Below, piece after piece: positions 7,472-17,084 of a DNA stretch of 32,231 nucleotides. The stretch covers positions 1 through 32,231 of the IMG/VR virus record IMGVR_UViG_3300005613_000260; one strand, written 5' to 3'. The translations under genes and the position numbers were made by a program. The notes under the pieces were generated by a model. That model worked only from the letters and a program-made list of their open reading frames with translations, made no database searches and had not been told where the DNA came from. Every line of letters starts with the position of its first letter. The stretch's first letter is position 1. Origin of the DNA: a virus.

Positions 7472-9764
7472 AAGAATAGAGCGTTCAGACTTAGTTGCAC
7501 CAAATGCAATTACCAGCGTTATCGAGGAAACGGTAGAACTCGAAGCGCAATTAACCAAGATTTTAAAAATCAATCAGGAACTTTTAAAAACTAATCCATT
7601 AAAGAGTGGCTCAGACATTAAGAAGCTAAACGACGATATTCAGTCAGTTAATACAAGTTCAAAGGCTTTAGAGGAAACAACCAAGAAGTTAAACGAGCAA
7701 ACCGACGAACAAATAAAGGAGCAGATTGCACTACAAAGAGCCAGACAAGAGCAAAAAAAGGCTTTACAGGACGAGGTTATTTTAAGCGACAAATCAGCTG
7801 GAACGCTTCAAAAGTTAGCTGCTCAAAGTAGAAAATTAAGACGTGAGCGTGACGGGTTAAATCTTGAAACAAAAAAAGGGACTGATAGGTTAAAGGCAAT
7901 CAACGCCCAACTTGACAAGAACAATGCTAAAATCAAAGAGAATAGCGACAAGTTAAAGCAGCAAAAGTTAAACGTAGGTAACTACTCGGCTTCTATTACT
8001 CAGGCAGTCGGTGAAATGGGTTTGTTTGGTGGAGTAATTGCTAAGATAAATCAACTACAAAGGTCATTAACTGCGGCTCAAACTGCTTATAGTACTGCGG
8101 TTGCCGCCTCGACTACAAAGCTACAATTATTCAAAGTTGCTCTTTTATCTACTGGAATAGGTGCTTTGTTGGTTGCTTTAGGTTCATTGGCTGCGGCTTT
8201 CCAAAGTTCTGAGGAAGGACAAGACAAATTAAGCAAAGGTTTAAAGGCAATCGGTGTAGTAGTTGGGAATGTTTCAGACGTTTTTGCTGCATTCGGTGAG
8301 CAATTAATATCATTTTTTAGTGGTGAAGGATTCGATAGTTCAAAGATTACCGAAGCACTCGACGACTTGATTAATAAAACAAAGGAAGAAGTTGCAGAAT
8401 CAAATAGACTTTCAGACTTAATTGCTAAGACAAATAGATTAGAGCGTGAGTTATTGGTAGAAAACGCAGAGATTCAGGCCAAAATAGCTGATTTAAGGCT
8501 TAAAGCTAGAATGGAGGACGAATTTACCGCAGCCCAAAGAAAGAAGTTTCTAATCGAGGCTAACGAGCTACAAGACGACCTAATTATTAAAGAGTTGACT
8601 ATTGCTAAAAATAGAGCCGAAGAGATCCGAATAAGAAATACATTCAGTAAATCAACAAGAGAAAATTTAGAAGAAGAAGCAGCCGCACAAGCTAAAGTAT
8701 TTGACGTTGAGACTAAAAGGTTAAATCAACAAAGGCAAATTCAAAGAGAATTGAACACCGTATCAAAACAACAACAAGCCGAGTTGAATAAACAAAAGAA
8801 AGCCTCCGACGATTTGCTCAATTCTATAAAAGACGCAGAATCAGAATTAGACGAGGACGAGGACGATGCTGCGTTTGCTGCAATCCAAAGAGAAACCGAA
8901 ATACTACAAGCCAAAAGAGATATAAGAGAGGACGAGTTAGCCGAGAACCAAGAGTACTTGGACAAATTACTAGAGCAAACAGAAGAGGCTAATCAAAAGA
9001 AAGTAGAGGACGAACAAAAGACTGCTGAAGAACTCCGAAAGGAAAGGGAGAAAGCAGTAGACGACGCTATTGCTATTACTAATCAGATTGGGGATTCTTT
9101 GCAGACGGTAAGTCAAAAAAGATTACAATCACTCGATCAAGAAACTACCAAACAAGCCGAAGAGTTAAGCCGTCAGGAGAGAAGAGCCGAACAAGGACTA
9201 AGTAATGACTTAGCAAACCAAGAGAAAAAAGCGGCAGAACTATCAAGGCAAAGAGAAGAAGAAGCAAAGAAAGCCGAGAGAACTCAAAAGGCTCTAGCAT
9301 ATTTTGCCCAATTTCAAGAGTTGAGCAAGGAAAACCCAAACACCGCAGCGTTTAAAGCGGCTGCAAACGTGGCAATAGCCGAAACAATCGCTGGTTTATT
9401 CTATGACGGAGCTGAGAATATCGACGATAAAACGGCTCACAAATGGAGAAACACGGGCAAAGACGACTTTTTAATCGGTGTTCATGGTGGCGAAAGGGTA
9501 CTTACTGCGACTCAAAATAGTAAGATTGGAGACATATCAAACGAGGACTTAGCAAATATAGCGGTTCAATACCGAACTGGAAACTTGGGAAGCGTTGTTC
9601 CAATTATGGACGATAGAGTAGTATCGAGATTAGAGTCAGTTGAGAAAGCCGTTAAGAATATCCACTTTGATATTTACATTGATTCAGATTCAAACGTAAC
9701 AAAGACCGAGTTTAAAAACGGATTGAAAAAGATTTCAACTACTAAACGTAAAAGGCTTAGATAA
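7461..9764 (+). CDS. tail tape measure protein
   Basis: 767 residues, dominated by coiled coil (Glu, Lys, Gln, Ala), with one long hydrophobic stretch at about 222-248 (VALLSTGIGALLVALGSLAA) that could enter the host membrane during DNA ejection. NVGNYSASITQAVGEM before it is typical of Bacteroidetes phage tape measures. So is the C-terminal GVHGGERVLTATQNSKIG segment followed by ISNEDLANIA. At roughly 0.15 nm per residue the tail would be near 115 nm long (inference). It is coupled to both neighbours by overlaps. Confidence 0.9.
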   Translation: MANKRIERSDLVAPNAITSVIEETVELEAQLTKILKINQELLKTNPLKSGSDIKKLNDDIQSVNTSSKALEETTKKLNEQTDEQIKEQIALQRARQEQKKALQDEVILSDKSAGTLQKLAAQSRKLRRERDGLNLETKKGTDRLKAINAQLDKNNAKIKENSDKLKQQKLNVGNYSASITQAVGEMGLFGGVIAKINQLQRSLTAAQTAYSTAVAASTTKLQLFKVALLSTGIGALLVALGSLAAAFQSSEEGQDKLSKGLKAIGVVVGNVSDVFAAFGEQLISFFSGEGFDSSKITEALDDLINKTKEEVAESNRLSDLIAKTNRLERELLVENAEIQAKIADLRLKARMEDEFTAAQRKKFLIEANELQDDLIIKELTIAKNRAEEIRIRNTFSKSTRENLEEEAAAQAKVFDVETKRLNQQRQIQRELNTVSKQQQAELNKQKKASDDLLNSIKDAESELDEDEDDAAFAAIQRETEILQAKRDIREDELAENQEYLDKLLEQTEEANQKKVEDEQKTAEELRKEREKAVDDAIAITNQIGDSLQTVSQKRLQSLDQETTKQAEELSRQERRAEQGLSNDLANQEKKAAELSRQREEEAKKAERTQKALAYFAQFQELSKENPNTAAFKAAANVAIAETIAGLFYDGAENIDDKTAHKWRNTGKDDFLIGVHGGERVLTATQNSKIGDISNEDLANIAVQYRTGNLGSVVPIMDDRVVSRLESVEKAVKNIHFDIYIDSDSNVTKTEFKNGLKKISTTKRKRLR

Positions 9765-11620
9765 TGGCGCAAGAACATTACATAGACGGGAAGTTAGTAC
9801 CGCCTCCACAGAATAATGATAGTGTTTCGATTAGTATCAATTTCGAGCCTAACGATACGGAGGTCCAAGTAAGCTCTACCGATTTCGACTGGATAAACGA
9901 AAACTACGACACCCTCCTATCTCGATTTCAATCCGGAACGACTGGAGGACTTGGGATATTAGAAGGAGTTAAGCATGAAATATTTAACAAAGAGAACGGA
10001 AGTACTCTAAAAGTATTTAGCGGGTTTATAGACCTTAGTACGGCTGATTGGGACAAAGACAAGGTAAGCGCAAAGAGTAGCGAGTTAGGTAGTTTAGATT
10101 GGCTTACAGAGGTTGGGGACGGGTTTAATTTCGAGGACTTATTCGAAGAAAAGATACTGACCGAAGCAGACAAGGTATTCGTTCCTTATATCATTAATTC
10201 AATACCGAATTATAAAGATATAATGATTGCAAACCTGACAATAGTTTTTATACTGGTCGAAGTTCAGAGGACAATCAAAGACGCAACGGAAGCAACTGCA
10301 AAGACTCCTACTATTATCGATTCAGCTTCTGGAGTAATTGAATTAATCGGGACTGTTATTTACTTTGCTTTATTGCTTGTAACGGTTGTTAAATTATTAC
10401 TCGATTTAGTAGACCTAATTATCCAAAGGGTTAAGTATGTAGCCTCAATGAGCGTAAACACTTTACTAGAGGCTGGTTGTAAAAAGTTAGGATTTCAGTA
10501 CAAAAGCCCACTATTGCAATCAGCACCTTATAACACTCTTCATATTATACCAGAATGCCAAGCGCCGCCAATCACTCAAACGGACAATAAAATAAAAGGG
10601 TTTTTGAATGGCGACGTAGTAGAGCAAACTGGATATTATAAAGGGACATTCTCAGATTTAATTCGAGGACTTCAAGAACTCTTTAACCTTCGAGTATTTA
10701 TAGCTAACAATACATTGAATTTAGTACCATATCAGAAGCCTTTAGTTTCTGCTACATTTACTCTACCGCCCTACGATATAACCAAATGGAGAACAAATGC
10801 TAGTGAGTTTGTAGCTAATCACATTCTAAGTTTTCAGACTGACCAAGTGGACGGAAATACGATTGACCAATGGGCTGGGACGAATGTTCAAAGCACTTTG
10901 ACTCCAATTAATTTAGTTGATCGTAGAAAATCTTTAATGAAAGGAGTCAGAAAGATTCAGATACCTTTCGCAAGAGCATACGCAAAGACTGAACTTACAG
11001 TAGTTGAGGAAGTAGTAGACGTGTTTTTCAATGTATTAGGGCCGATATTAGGTGGGTTAGTATCGGTTGTAAATGGAGCAATCAAAGCAGTTAACCAAAT
11101 AACCAAGAAAATAAATAAACTAATTGACAAGCTCGACTCTTTAGGTATTAAAATCAAGTTCGAGATTCCAACTATCAATGAGATAGAATACACTCCTTTA
11201 CAAGATTTAATCGACAATCGAATTGGAATGTTAATCTTAGAAAAGGATATGATAGGAGTTCCAAAAGTGGCTTTATTAGACGTTGGAGCAAAAGAACGAG
11301 ACACCAAGATAAGCACCAACAACGGAACGTATCTAAACGCTTCCTATTTATGGCAAAACTTTTACAAGGATTTGAGTTTTGCTCCGACGGCAAACACAGC
11401 CCAGAGATATATTTACGAATGGCCTAATGTAGAAATGAATTTAACCGACGTCCAGAACGTATTAAACGAGGGCTTAGTAAAGAAGCCAGACGGTAAAGTA
11501 GTCGAGGTTGTAAGTTGTGAATGGAACTCTTCTACTAAATTGGCTAATTTTGTAATCAAAGAAAGAAAAATTTTCACGAACAATCTAAAAGAGACAATCT
11601 ATGAACCCTCAGGAAATTAA
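9764..11620 (+). CDS. tail-tip / hub protein with internal hydrophobic helices
   Basis: 618 residues directly after the tape measure, the place of distal-tail and tail-associated proteins. The N-terminus is strand-rich. Two strongly hydrophobic segments interrupt it: about 190-220 (GTVIYFALLLVTVVKLLLDL) and about 416-443 (FFNVLGPILGGLVSVVNGAI). Aqueous tail proteins seldom carry such segments; they may be buried in a trimeric tip and released into the host envelope during infection. The C-terminal third (YEWPNVEMNLTDVQNVLNEG) resembles baseplate-hub ends. No enzymatic motif seen. No named family recognised. Confidence 0.65.
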   Translation: MAQEHYIDGKLVPPPQNNDSVSISINFEPNDTEVQVSSTDFDWINENYDTLLSRFQSGTTGGLGILEGVKHEIFNKENGSTLKVFSGFIDLSTADWDKDKVSAKSSELGSLDWLTEVGDGFNFEDLFEEKILTEADKVFVPYIINSIPNYKDIMIANLTIVFILVEVQRTIKDATEATAKTPTIIDSASGVIELIGTVIYFALLLVTVVKLLLDLVDLIIQRVKYVASMSVNTLLEAGCKKLGFQYKSPLLQSAPYNTLHIIPECQAPPITQTDNKIKGFLNGDVVEQTGYYKGTFSDLIRGLQELFNLRVFIANNTLNLVPYQKPLVSATFTLPPYDITKWRTNASEFVANHILSFQTDQVDGNTIDQWAGTNVQSTLTPINLVDRRKSLMKGVRKIQIPFARAYAKTELTVVEEVVDVFFNVLGPILGGLVSVVNGAIKAVNQITKKINKLIDKLDSLGIKIKFEIPTINEIEYTPLQDLIDNRIGMLILEKDMIGVPKVALLDVGAKERDTKISTNNGTYLNASYLWQNFYKDLSFAPTANTAQRYIYEWPNVEMNLTDVQNVLNEGLVKKPDGKVVEVVSCEWNSSTKLANFVIKERKIFTNNLKETIYEPSGN

Positions 11621-11825
11621 AGCTCTAATGAATGACATGAAGCAAGTTCAAAAGGGGTTGAAAAGCCTCTCTACATTTGCTGAAAAAGCCGTTAAGGAGA
11701 TAAAGACTGAGAACTTAAAAGACTCCGATTTAATAAAATTGTCCGAGTTACAAAAAGAATCAAAGAAAATAACGGACCAGATACTTGAACAAAAGAAGAG
11801 GTTTGACGAAATAAGTAAAAGATAA
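11601..11825 (+). CDS. 74-residue coiled-coil protein between tail-tip genes
   Basis: Starts 20 nt before the end of the preceding gene in another frame, and its TAA overlaps the next ATG (TAATG). The product is uniformly helical and charged (MNDMKQVQKGLKSLSTFAEK, then ELQKESKKITDQILEQKKRF). It could be a small tail-assembly chaperone or a trimerising clamp in the tail tip. The tight overlaps on both sides make a real gene likely. Function unknown. Confidence 0.7.
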   Translation: MNPQEIKALMNDMKQVQKGLKSLSTFAEKAVKEIKTENLKDSDLIKLSELQKESKKITDQILEQKKRFDEISKR

Positions 11826-14800
11826 TGCCAGGATTTTTAGAGACTTTAGAAATAGCAGAAGAGGGAGTTACTGGAAGCGTTGACTTCTTAAAGGGTAACC
11901 TATACCAAAAGATAGTATCGACTGCTACGGTCAGGTTTGAGACTTGGTTTAATTGTCTGGTTGACGAAGAAATTACATTCGCTGACCCTTCAATGAGAAC
12001 GTCCGACTGGATTCGAGACGACACGATAGGAACTCGATTCTCAGAGTTCAATGTAGGCGACGAAATAGAAGTATCACTTGCTAATACTGGAGGAAATGAC
12101 GGAAGCTATTTAATATCCGAAAAGTTAAACGACTACCAAATAAGGGTAACGGATACACTAGGAGCCGCAGTAACTTTAAGTTTAGATTTGTTAGACCCTA
12201 CTGCAAAGTTTCTATTAAAGCAAGATCCACAAGGATTTACATTTGATTATGGCCTGATTGAAAACTCAGAAGCGACTAACTTCAATTCGAAGGTTGACGG
12301 TAATATTATGAGGTACGAGTATGCGGTCCCAAGTGGCTCCACTACGATTCCGAATAGTGCTACTGCTATGAGTGCAGTCGGTATGAAGGACTGGCAACTT
12401 GGTACGGTTACAATCGAACAAACTTCAGTAGGTTCAGATAGAGACAACGGGCTTTATAGATACGAGATAGTTCATACTTTCTACATTCACCCTTTTTATT
12501 TACACCAACAAATCTTAGATTATACGGCTACTTTTCCAAAAGCACCGAATTACTTTAGATATGGAAATTGTTTGAAGTATGTATTCAGAGCAAGAGGACT
12601 TCGAGAACTAACCGACCCGAATGTATTTCAAGAATTAGTATTCGACGAAAAAGACGGTAATACTGGTTGGGAGAATGAAGAGTACAACGGAGGAACGCCA
12701 GAGTTTGAGATTAGAAACTTAGCCTACTCGAATAGTTTAGGGCTGACGAGAGATGATTCTGTAACGGTTACATTTGACATTTACGAACTAGGAACAAACC
12801 AAGCTCAGCTACTCGGATTGAACTTTATCTTATTGCCAGAAAACGATAACCAATACAAGAACCGAAACGAGTTAATGTTAGAGAATTACTGCTTTGATAG
12901 AGCTTATACAACGGTAGGAGCTAGTGCGGTAAATGGTGAGAACTTTGGAACGGGATATGAAGTATTCAGTTCAGTAACCTTGACTAACAATACCGGATAT
13001 GCTTCCGTTTCTGCGGTTGTTGACTTTGGGGCCGACGTTCAGGCTAAGATAGACACCCTAACAAATAAACAATACTCAATAAGGGCTTATACTGCGACGG
13101 CTGGTTTAACTGAGTCTACGGTTAATTATGTGACTTTGCCCGTCGATATAAAAGCTATCCAGGTTGAGATTCCAGACGCTACGGTTGCAGTCACTAATCA
13201 AGTTCTATTCCACGATCAAAACGATAATAGTACAGTTCAAGCGAGTCCTATAATTAAAGTCGAGGACGAAATAGTAATCGATTCACTTTTAGAACTGGAC
13301 CGAAGTACTTTAGATATTCAGATTGAAAATATCAACTGCGAGATAATCGCAACAGACGGAAGCGAAGTCGTTACTTTGGAAACCTTACAATTCGATTTGA
13401 GTCAACAACCTTTAATTGGTGGGGTTAGGTTTATTAACCAGACTATCCAAGATTCATTTAATGTAAATTCGAGCGAGATTCGTAAGGAGTATAAATGTTA
13501 TAGAAGCGTGTCTCAGGACGTTGGTAGTGTTTTTGCTTATAGATTACAGTATCCTTTCTTGTTTCGTTGGGAGTATTGGGAGCAATTATTTTTGAACTCT
13601 CCTTTACCTTCTGACCTTTACGACGTTACTCAAAACTTCAACGGGTATAACCAAGATTGGATTAGATTAGGTTCTATTTCGGGTTGGGATATAAAGTACC
13701 GAGTGAGAACTAATGTAGCGGTCAATCAAACTCTAGCCGAGAAGATTACCGACGAAACTTTAGTAGAAAAGGATTATCTAGGTAATAGTTCAGAGTGGGA
13801 CAATCCATATTTAAGGACATTCGACGGGGCTACTGCCTTAACTTATTCGAGTGATCCTTACATAATGACCAACAAGAGAACAAAGGTCAATATTGAATGG
13901 GAATACTTAGGAGTTGATCCAATAGACGAGACCGACGTTTATATGGTTGCTCGAATTATACCAAAGGAAGGAGGAACGTACATTCAAAATGATTCTTTTA
14001 GTTCGGTTTGGGATCGAGAAGGACTAGGAGTATTTACCTCGAATGACGGGTCAAGTGCTGGAAATGGATTAATTAGTATTCAAAAAAGTGGAACGTTATT
14101 TACGGGAACGCTTTATATCGATCATACTAAATTACCTCTCGGAGTAAATGACTTTACAATCTCCTGGAGTATTAATAGAGATACGGCAACAAGTAAGCCA
14201 GATTGGGGCGACGTAGCAACTCAGGACGTAAAGGCTTTAGAGGTTATTATTCCAGACCCCGAGATTGAATTGGAAGAAAACCCTTTCAAATTATGTTGTT
14301 TGCCTATTAAAGTATTTGCTTCTACAAGTGATTCAGATACTTACAAGAATGACTTTTATTCACCTTTGAAGGCTTTTCCGTTACAATATACGGTGACAAT
14401 GTATTTAGAGCTTTACAATCCAACTACGGATACATGGTCAAGCGTTGCGACTTTAGCTAATCAAGTTTCGAGAACAAAAAACAACTTGACATACTACGGC
14501 CACAAGATTGAATGGAGAACGTATTTAATCAGCGACGGAGAAGGAAAATATCGGGTAAACTTCGACTATGGTACTTCGAGTATTTATTCCGAAGAGTTCT
14601 GCTTATACGAATACTCACAAGACGCAGTTAATAAAACGGTTCGATTCGAGTACACTTGGGACTCTGTTATCGGAGACAAAAGCCAGTCTAAAACTAGAGA
14701 CTTTGCCGGTATGGATTGGACTTCTCAATTAAGAATATGCGACTCGGTATTTTATGGAAGAAGGGGAGGCTTTGAAAAAGAAACTCAGAGACTCGAAACG

Positions 14801-15079
14801 GGAGAAGAACTTTCAGTCAAGAAATCATTTAGAGAAGAATACACGCTAGAAATGCGGAAAGCTGGAATGGCCGTCCATAAATTTTTAATGTATGACGTGC
14901 TAATGGCTGACGAGATTCTTGTATGTGATTACAACTCCGAGAATGCAGACGCTTTCGTTGATTTGAGCGTAGAAATTAACTCAGGTTATGAACCAAATTA
15001 TGAAGGGTCAAGACCTTACCCAAGCGTTGAAGTTACATTCATTGACAAATACAATCAACGTCGAAAATTATATTCATAG
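11825..15079 (+). CDS. large tail-tip / baseplate protein, 1084 residues
   Basis: The largest gene in the genome. The product is beta-rich with few charged helices, and has long stretches of Thr, Asn, Tyr and Trp typical of host-contact proteins at the end of siphovirus tails. Internal segments such as YSIRAYTATAGLTESTVNYV and LPVDIKAIQVEIPDATVAVT look like Ig or fibronectin-like sandwich domains in series. The final 100 residues contain KTRDFAGMDWTSQLRI and VDLSVEINSGYEPNYEG. It lies between the hub and the fibre genes. Role as receptor-contact or baseplate protein is inferred from position and composition. Confidence 0.7.
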   Translation: MPGFLETLEIAEEGVTGSVDFLKGNLYQKIVSTATVRFETWFNCLVDEEITFADPSMRTSDWIRDDTIGTRFSEFNVGDEIEVSLANTGGNDGSYLISEKLNDYQIRVTDTLGAAVTLSLDLLDPTAKFLLKQDPQGFTFDYGLIENSEATNFNSKVDGNIMRYEYAVPSGSTTIPNSATAMSAVGMKDWQLGTVTIEQTSVGSDRDNGLYRYEIVHTFYIHPFYLHQQILDYTATFPKAPNYFRYGNCLKYVFRARGLRELTDPNVFQELVFDEKDGNTGWENEEYNGGTPEFEIRNLAYSNSLGLTRDDSVTVTFDIYELGTNQAQLLGLNFILLPENDNQYKNRNELMLENYCFDRAYTTVGASAVNGENFGTGYEVFSSVTLTNNTGYASVSAVVDFGADVQAKIDTLTNKQYSIRAYTATAGLTESTVNYVTLPVDIKAIQVEIPDATVAVTNQVLFHDQNDNSTVQASPIIKVEDEIVIDSLLELDRSTLDIQIENINCEIIATDGSEVVTLETLQFDLSQQPLIGGVRFINQTIQDSFNVNSSEIRKEYKCYRSVSQDVGSVFAYRLQYPFLFRWEYWEQLFLNSPLPSDLYDVTQNFNGYNQDWIRLGSISGWDIKYRVRTNVAVNQTLAEKITDETLVEKDYLGNSSEWDNPYLRTFDGATALTYSSDPYIMTNKRTKVNIEWEYLGVDPIDETDVYMVARIIPKEGGTYIQNDSFSSVWDREGLGVFTSNDGSSAGNGLISIQKSGTLFTGTLYIDHTKLPLGVNDFTISWSINRDTATSKPDWGDVATQDVKALEVIIPDPEIELEENPFKLCCLPIKVFASTSDSDTYKNDFYSPLKAFPLQYTVTMYLELYNPTTDTWSSVATLANQVSRTKNNLTYYGHKIEWRTYLISDGEGKYRVNFDYGTSSIYSEEFCLYEYSQDAVNKTVRFEYTWDSVIGDKSQSKTRDFAGMDWTSQLRICDSVFYGRRGGFEKETQRLETGEELSVKKSFREEYTLEMRKAGMAVHKFLMYDVLMADEILVCDYNSENADAFVDLSVEINSGYEPNYEGSRPYPSVEVTFIDKYNQRRKLYS

Positions 15080-15087
15080 AAAAAAAG

Positions 15088-15095
15088 TAAATTTG
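15088..15095 (+). promoter_or_regulatory. promoter -7 box TAAATTTG
   Basis: TAnnTTTG match in the 21-nt gap before the tail fibre gene. The ATG at 15101 is 5 nt downstream, again suggesting a leaderless transcript. An A run precedes the box. No TTG is seen at the -33 position. Confidence 0.6.
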
Positions 15096-15100
15096 CAAAT

Positions 15101-16057
15101 ATGGCAACTCGAACAAGAACGGCACTTCAAACACAGATAGATACTTTACTACCTGATAATAACGTCGAGGCGATAAGCGCAGCCGATACAAGAAGCACTC
15201 AAACGGATTTAAACGACTCTAACTTTAATCTGAATACGGACGACTCCGACGACATTACAGAGGGGGCCAGTAACTTGTTTTTAACCACTTCTGAAAGGAC
15301 TTTAATCAGTACGGCAGAACAAGCGGCAAACAAAGGAGCTGCAAACGGTTACGCTTCATTGGGTGCTGATAGTAAAGTTCCAGCGGCTCAGATTCCAGAC
15401 ATTGCAGTCAGTGAGTATTTAGGTTCAGTAGCTAATCAAACGGCCATGTTAGCCTTAACTGGTGAAAAAGGCGACTGGTGTACTCGAAGCGATACGGGAA
15501 CAAATTTCATTATTACTGGTGCTGATCCTTCGGTTATTGGAGGTTGGACTGAACTAAGCTATCCAACTGCACCCGTAACGAGTGTAAATAGTGCGACGGG
15601 AGTAGTAGTACTTGATTTAGATAATATTGCTGACTCTGCGACAAGAATAGCCTTAACAACTGGGATACAAGAATTTCAAGGTGCTAAAACCTTTGAAGGT
15701 GCAGTAACATTTAGCTCAACCGTTGCGGCTGGAAGTATTACGGGATATAGGCCAGTAGTGAATATTACTACTTCGGATAACCTTGATACGGTTGCTAAAA
15801 ACTCAATGAATGTATGTGACACGACTTCTGGAGCGATAGTGATTACTGTAAACGACGCAGCAGACTCAGCCGACGCAATAGGCACAGAATATGAGTTCTT
15901 TCATTCGGTTGGAGGTAATACGGTAACCTTTGGGGTAACTGGAAGCCAAGCGATAATAAGCAAGGATTCAAATGTTCAAATTACGGGTATTGGTTCGGCT
16001 GCGGTTCTTAAAAAGATAGCGGCCAATACTTGGGCTTTAATCGGAGACCTCGCATGA
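15101..16057 (+). CDS. tail fibre / collar-type protein, 318 residues
   Basis: Contains a phrase common to many phage fibres, KGAANGYASLGADSKVPAAQ followed by IPDIAVSEYLGSV, then a carbohydrate-module-like EKGDWCTRSDTGTNFIITG leading to GGWTELSYPTAPVTSVN and SATGVVVLDLDNI. These elements occur at fibre shafts and tips. The C-terminal ~100 residues form a strand-rich knob (IVITVNDAADSADAIGTEYE) ending in AANTWALIGDLA. The gene has its own promoter, and its TGA overlaps the start of the lectin gene (ATGA), so the two are likely parts of one adsorption apparatus. Confidence 0.78.
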   Translation: MATRTRTALQTQIDTLLPDNNVEAISAADTRSTQTDLNDSNFNLNTDDSDDITEGASNLFLTTSERTLISTAEQAANKGAANGYASLGADSKVPAAQIPDIAVSEYLGSVANQTAMLALTGEKGDWCTRSDTGTNFIITGADPSVIGGWTELSYPTAPVTSVNSATGVVVLDLDNIADSATRIALTTGIQEFQGAKTFEGAVTFSSTVAAGSITGYRPVVNITTSDNLDTVAKNSMNVCDTTSGAIVITVNDAADSADAIGTEYEFFHSVGGNTVTFGVTGSQAIISKDSNVQITGIGSAAVLKKIAANTWALIGDLA

Positions 16058-16728
16058 TAGGCTCAAGAGTAGGGATATATGGTCAGGGGGGTGTAGTTCC
16101 TTTCGCCTTCGGCAATGCTTTACAATTTGACGGGGTAAATGATTATGTTTCGTTTGCTAGCATTAATCATGGAATCACATTTACATTTTCATTTTGGTTC
16201 AAGCCCGACACATTTACAGGCACTATCTTCGGAGATAGTGGTAGTGCTACTTACATTGTAAGATTAGTTAACAGCACAACATTCCGATATGCCGCAGGTG
16301 GTTTTGCAAGGGATTTTACAATCCCAACATTAACCACAGGCGTTTGGTATCATGGAATGTTATCTTCTAATGGTGCAGGTTCAAATTTAAGGTTTTATTT
16401 AAACGGTGTTGAAAGCACAACAGGAGCATTAGGCGCAGTAACAGGTACAACAAATCAACTTGGTAGATATTCTACTACCACAAGCGTTCAATATGGTGGA
16501 GTGTTAGATGAATTGGCTATTTCGGTAGGTTACGCAGGGAGTTTAGCCAACGCTGCTGCATTATACAACAGTGGAAATGGTGCCTTCGCTAAAGATATTT
16601 TAAGTAATGTTGTTGCTTATTGGAGAATGAACGGAGTATCAGGAGATTCAACAGCAGTTGATGAACAAGGCACTTATAACGGAACTTTAAACAACTTTCC
16701 AGCAAGTGGAATGTGGGTGCCTCATTAA
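16054..16728 (+). CDS. LamG / concanavalin-like lectin domain protein
   Basis: 224 residues from the ATG that overlaps the fibre stop (an upstream TTG at 16030 is less likely). Typical LamG signs: NALQFDGVNDYVSF near residue 25, TFSFWFKPDTFTG, VWYHGMLSSNG, LRFYLNGVES, and GGVLDELAISVGYAGSL. Such domains bind carbohydrate, so this is a candidate receptor-binding tip or adhesin. Its base composition departs from the neighbours: Thr is mostly ACA, Asp often GAT, and it holds two of the few GATG tetramers outside the ParB-TET cassette. That fits a recently exchanged host-range module. Confidence 0.82.
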   Translation: MIGSRVGIYGQGGVVPFAFGNALQFDGVNDYVSFASINHGITFTFSFWFKPDTFTGTIFGDSGSATYIVRLVNSTTFRYAAGGFARDFTIPTLTTGVWYHGMLSSNGAGSNLRFYLNGVESTTGALGAVTGTTNQLGRYSTTTSVQYGGVLDELAISVGYAGSLANAAALYNSGNGAFAKDILSNVVAYWRMNGVSGDSTAVDEQGTYNGTLNNFPASGMWVPH

Positions 16729-16730
16729 TT

Positions 16731-17084
16731 ATGGAAACTATGACAATACTTGATTTTGGATTTACTACGGTTCTTTGGCTAGTCGGGTCGGGGTTGTTTG
16801 GGGCGTTCACTTTAGAAGTTGTTAAATTTGCTTCTAATGAGAAAAGTTACGACTTTTCAACTCGAATGGGAGACGTGCTTCTTGCTTCTTGTATTGCGGT
16901 TGCATGGGCTATTTATTCACCTTATTTATGGGGAGTTTTAGACGGTAATACAATAATGGGAATAGAAATTACTTTCGGTTGGTATAATGGAGGAACAAAT
17001 TATATGGCTGGACTTTCCTCGATTTCATTATTCAAAGCATGGAGAGGTATCGAGAAAAAGTATATAAAGAAAGCAAGTGAATAA
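16731..17084 (+). CDS. membrane protein, holin candidate 1
   Basis: 117 residues from ATG 16731 (ATG 16740 is an alternative; a GTG at 16713 would overlap the lectin gene). Hydrophobic segments lie at about residues 8-28 (FGFTTVLWLVGSGLFGAF) and 45-65 (VLLASCIAVAWAIYSPYLWG), with a weaker one near 85-100, and the C-terminus is basic (KKYIKKAS). This architecture, just before another small membrane protein and an endolysin, fits a holin that makes holes in the inner membrane. No family motif recognised. Confidence 0.6.
   Translation: METMTILDFGFTTVLWLVGSGLFGAFTLEVVKFASNEKSYDFSTRMGDVLLASCIAVAWAIYSPYLWGVLDGNTIMGIEITFGWYNGGTNYMAGLSSISLFKAWRGIEKKYIKKASE

Noticed and set aside
7440-7475. Programmed frameshift joining the pre-tape-measure gene to a second chaperone frame
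   Set aside because: No slippery heptamer (such as GGGAAAA or AAAAAAA) is seen near the end, and the next frame is the tape measure itself.
16030-16053. TTG start giving an 8-residue longer lectin
   Set aside because: The ATG at 16054 overlaps the fibre stop exactly (ATGA), matching the coupling used elsewhere.
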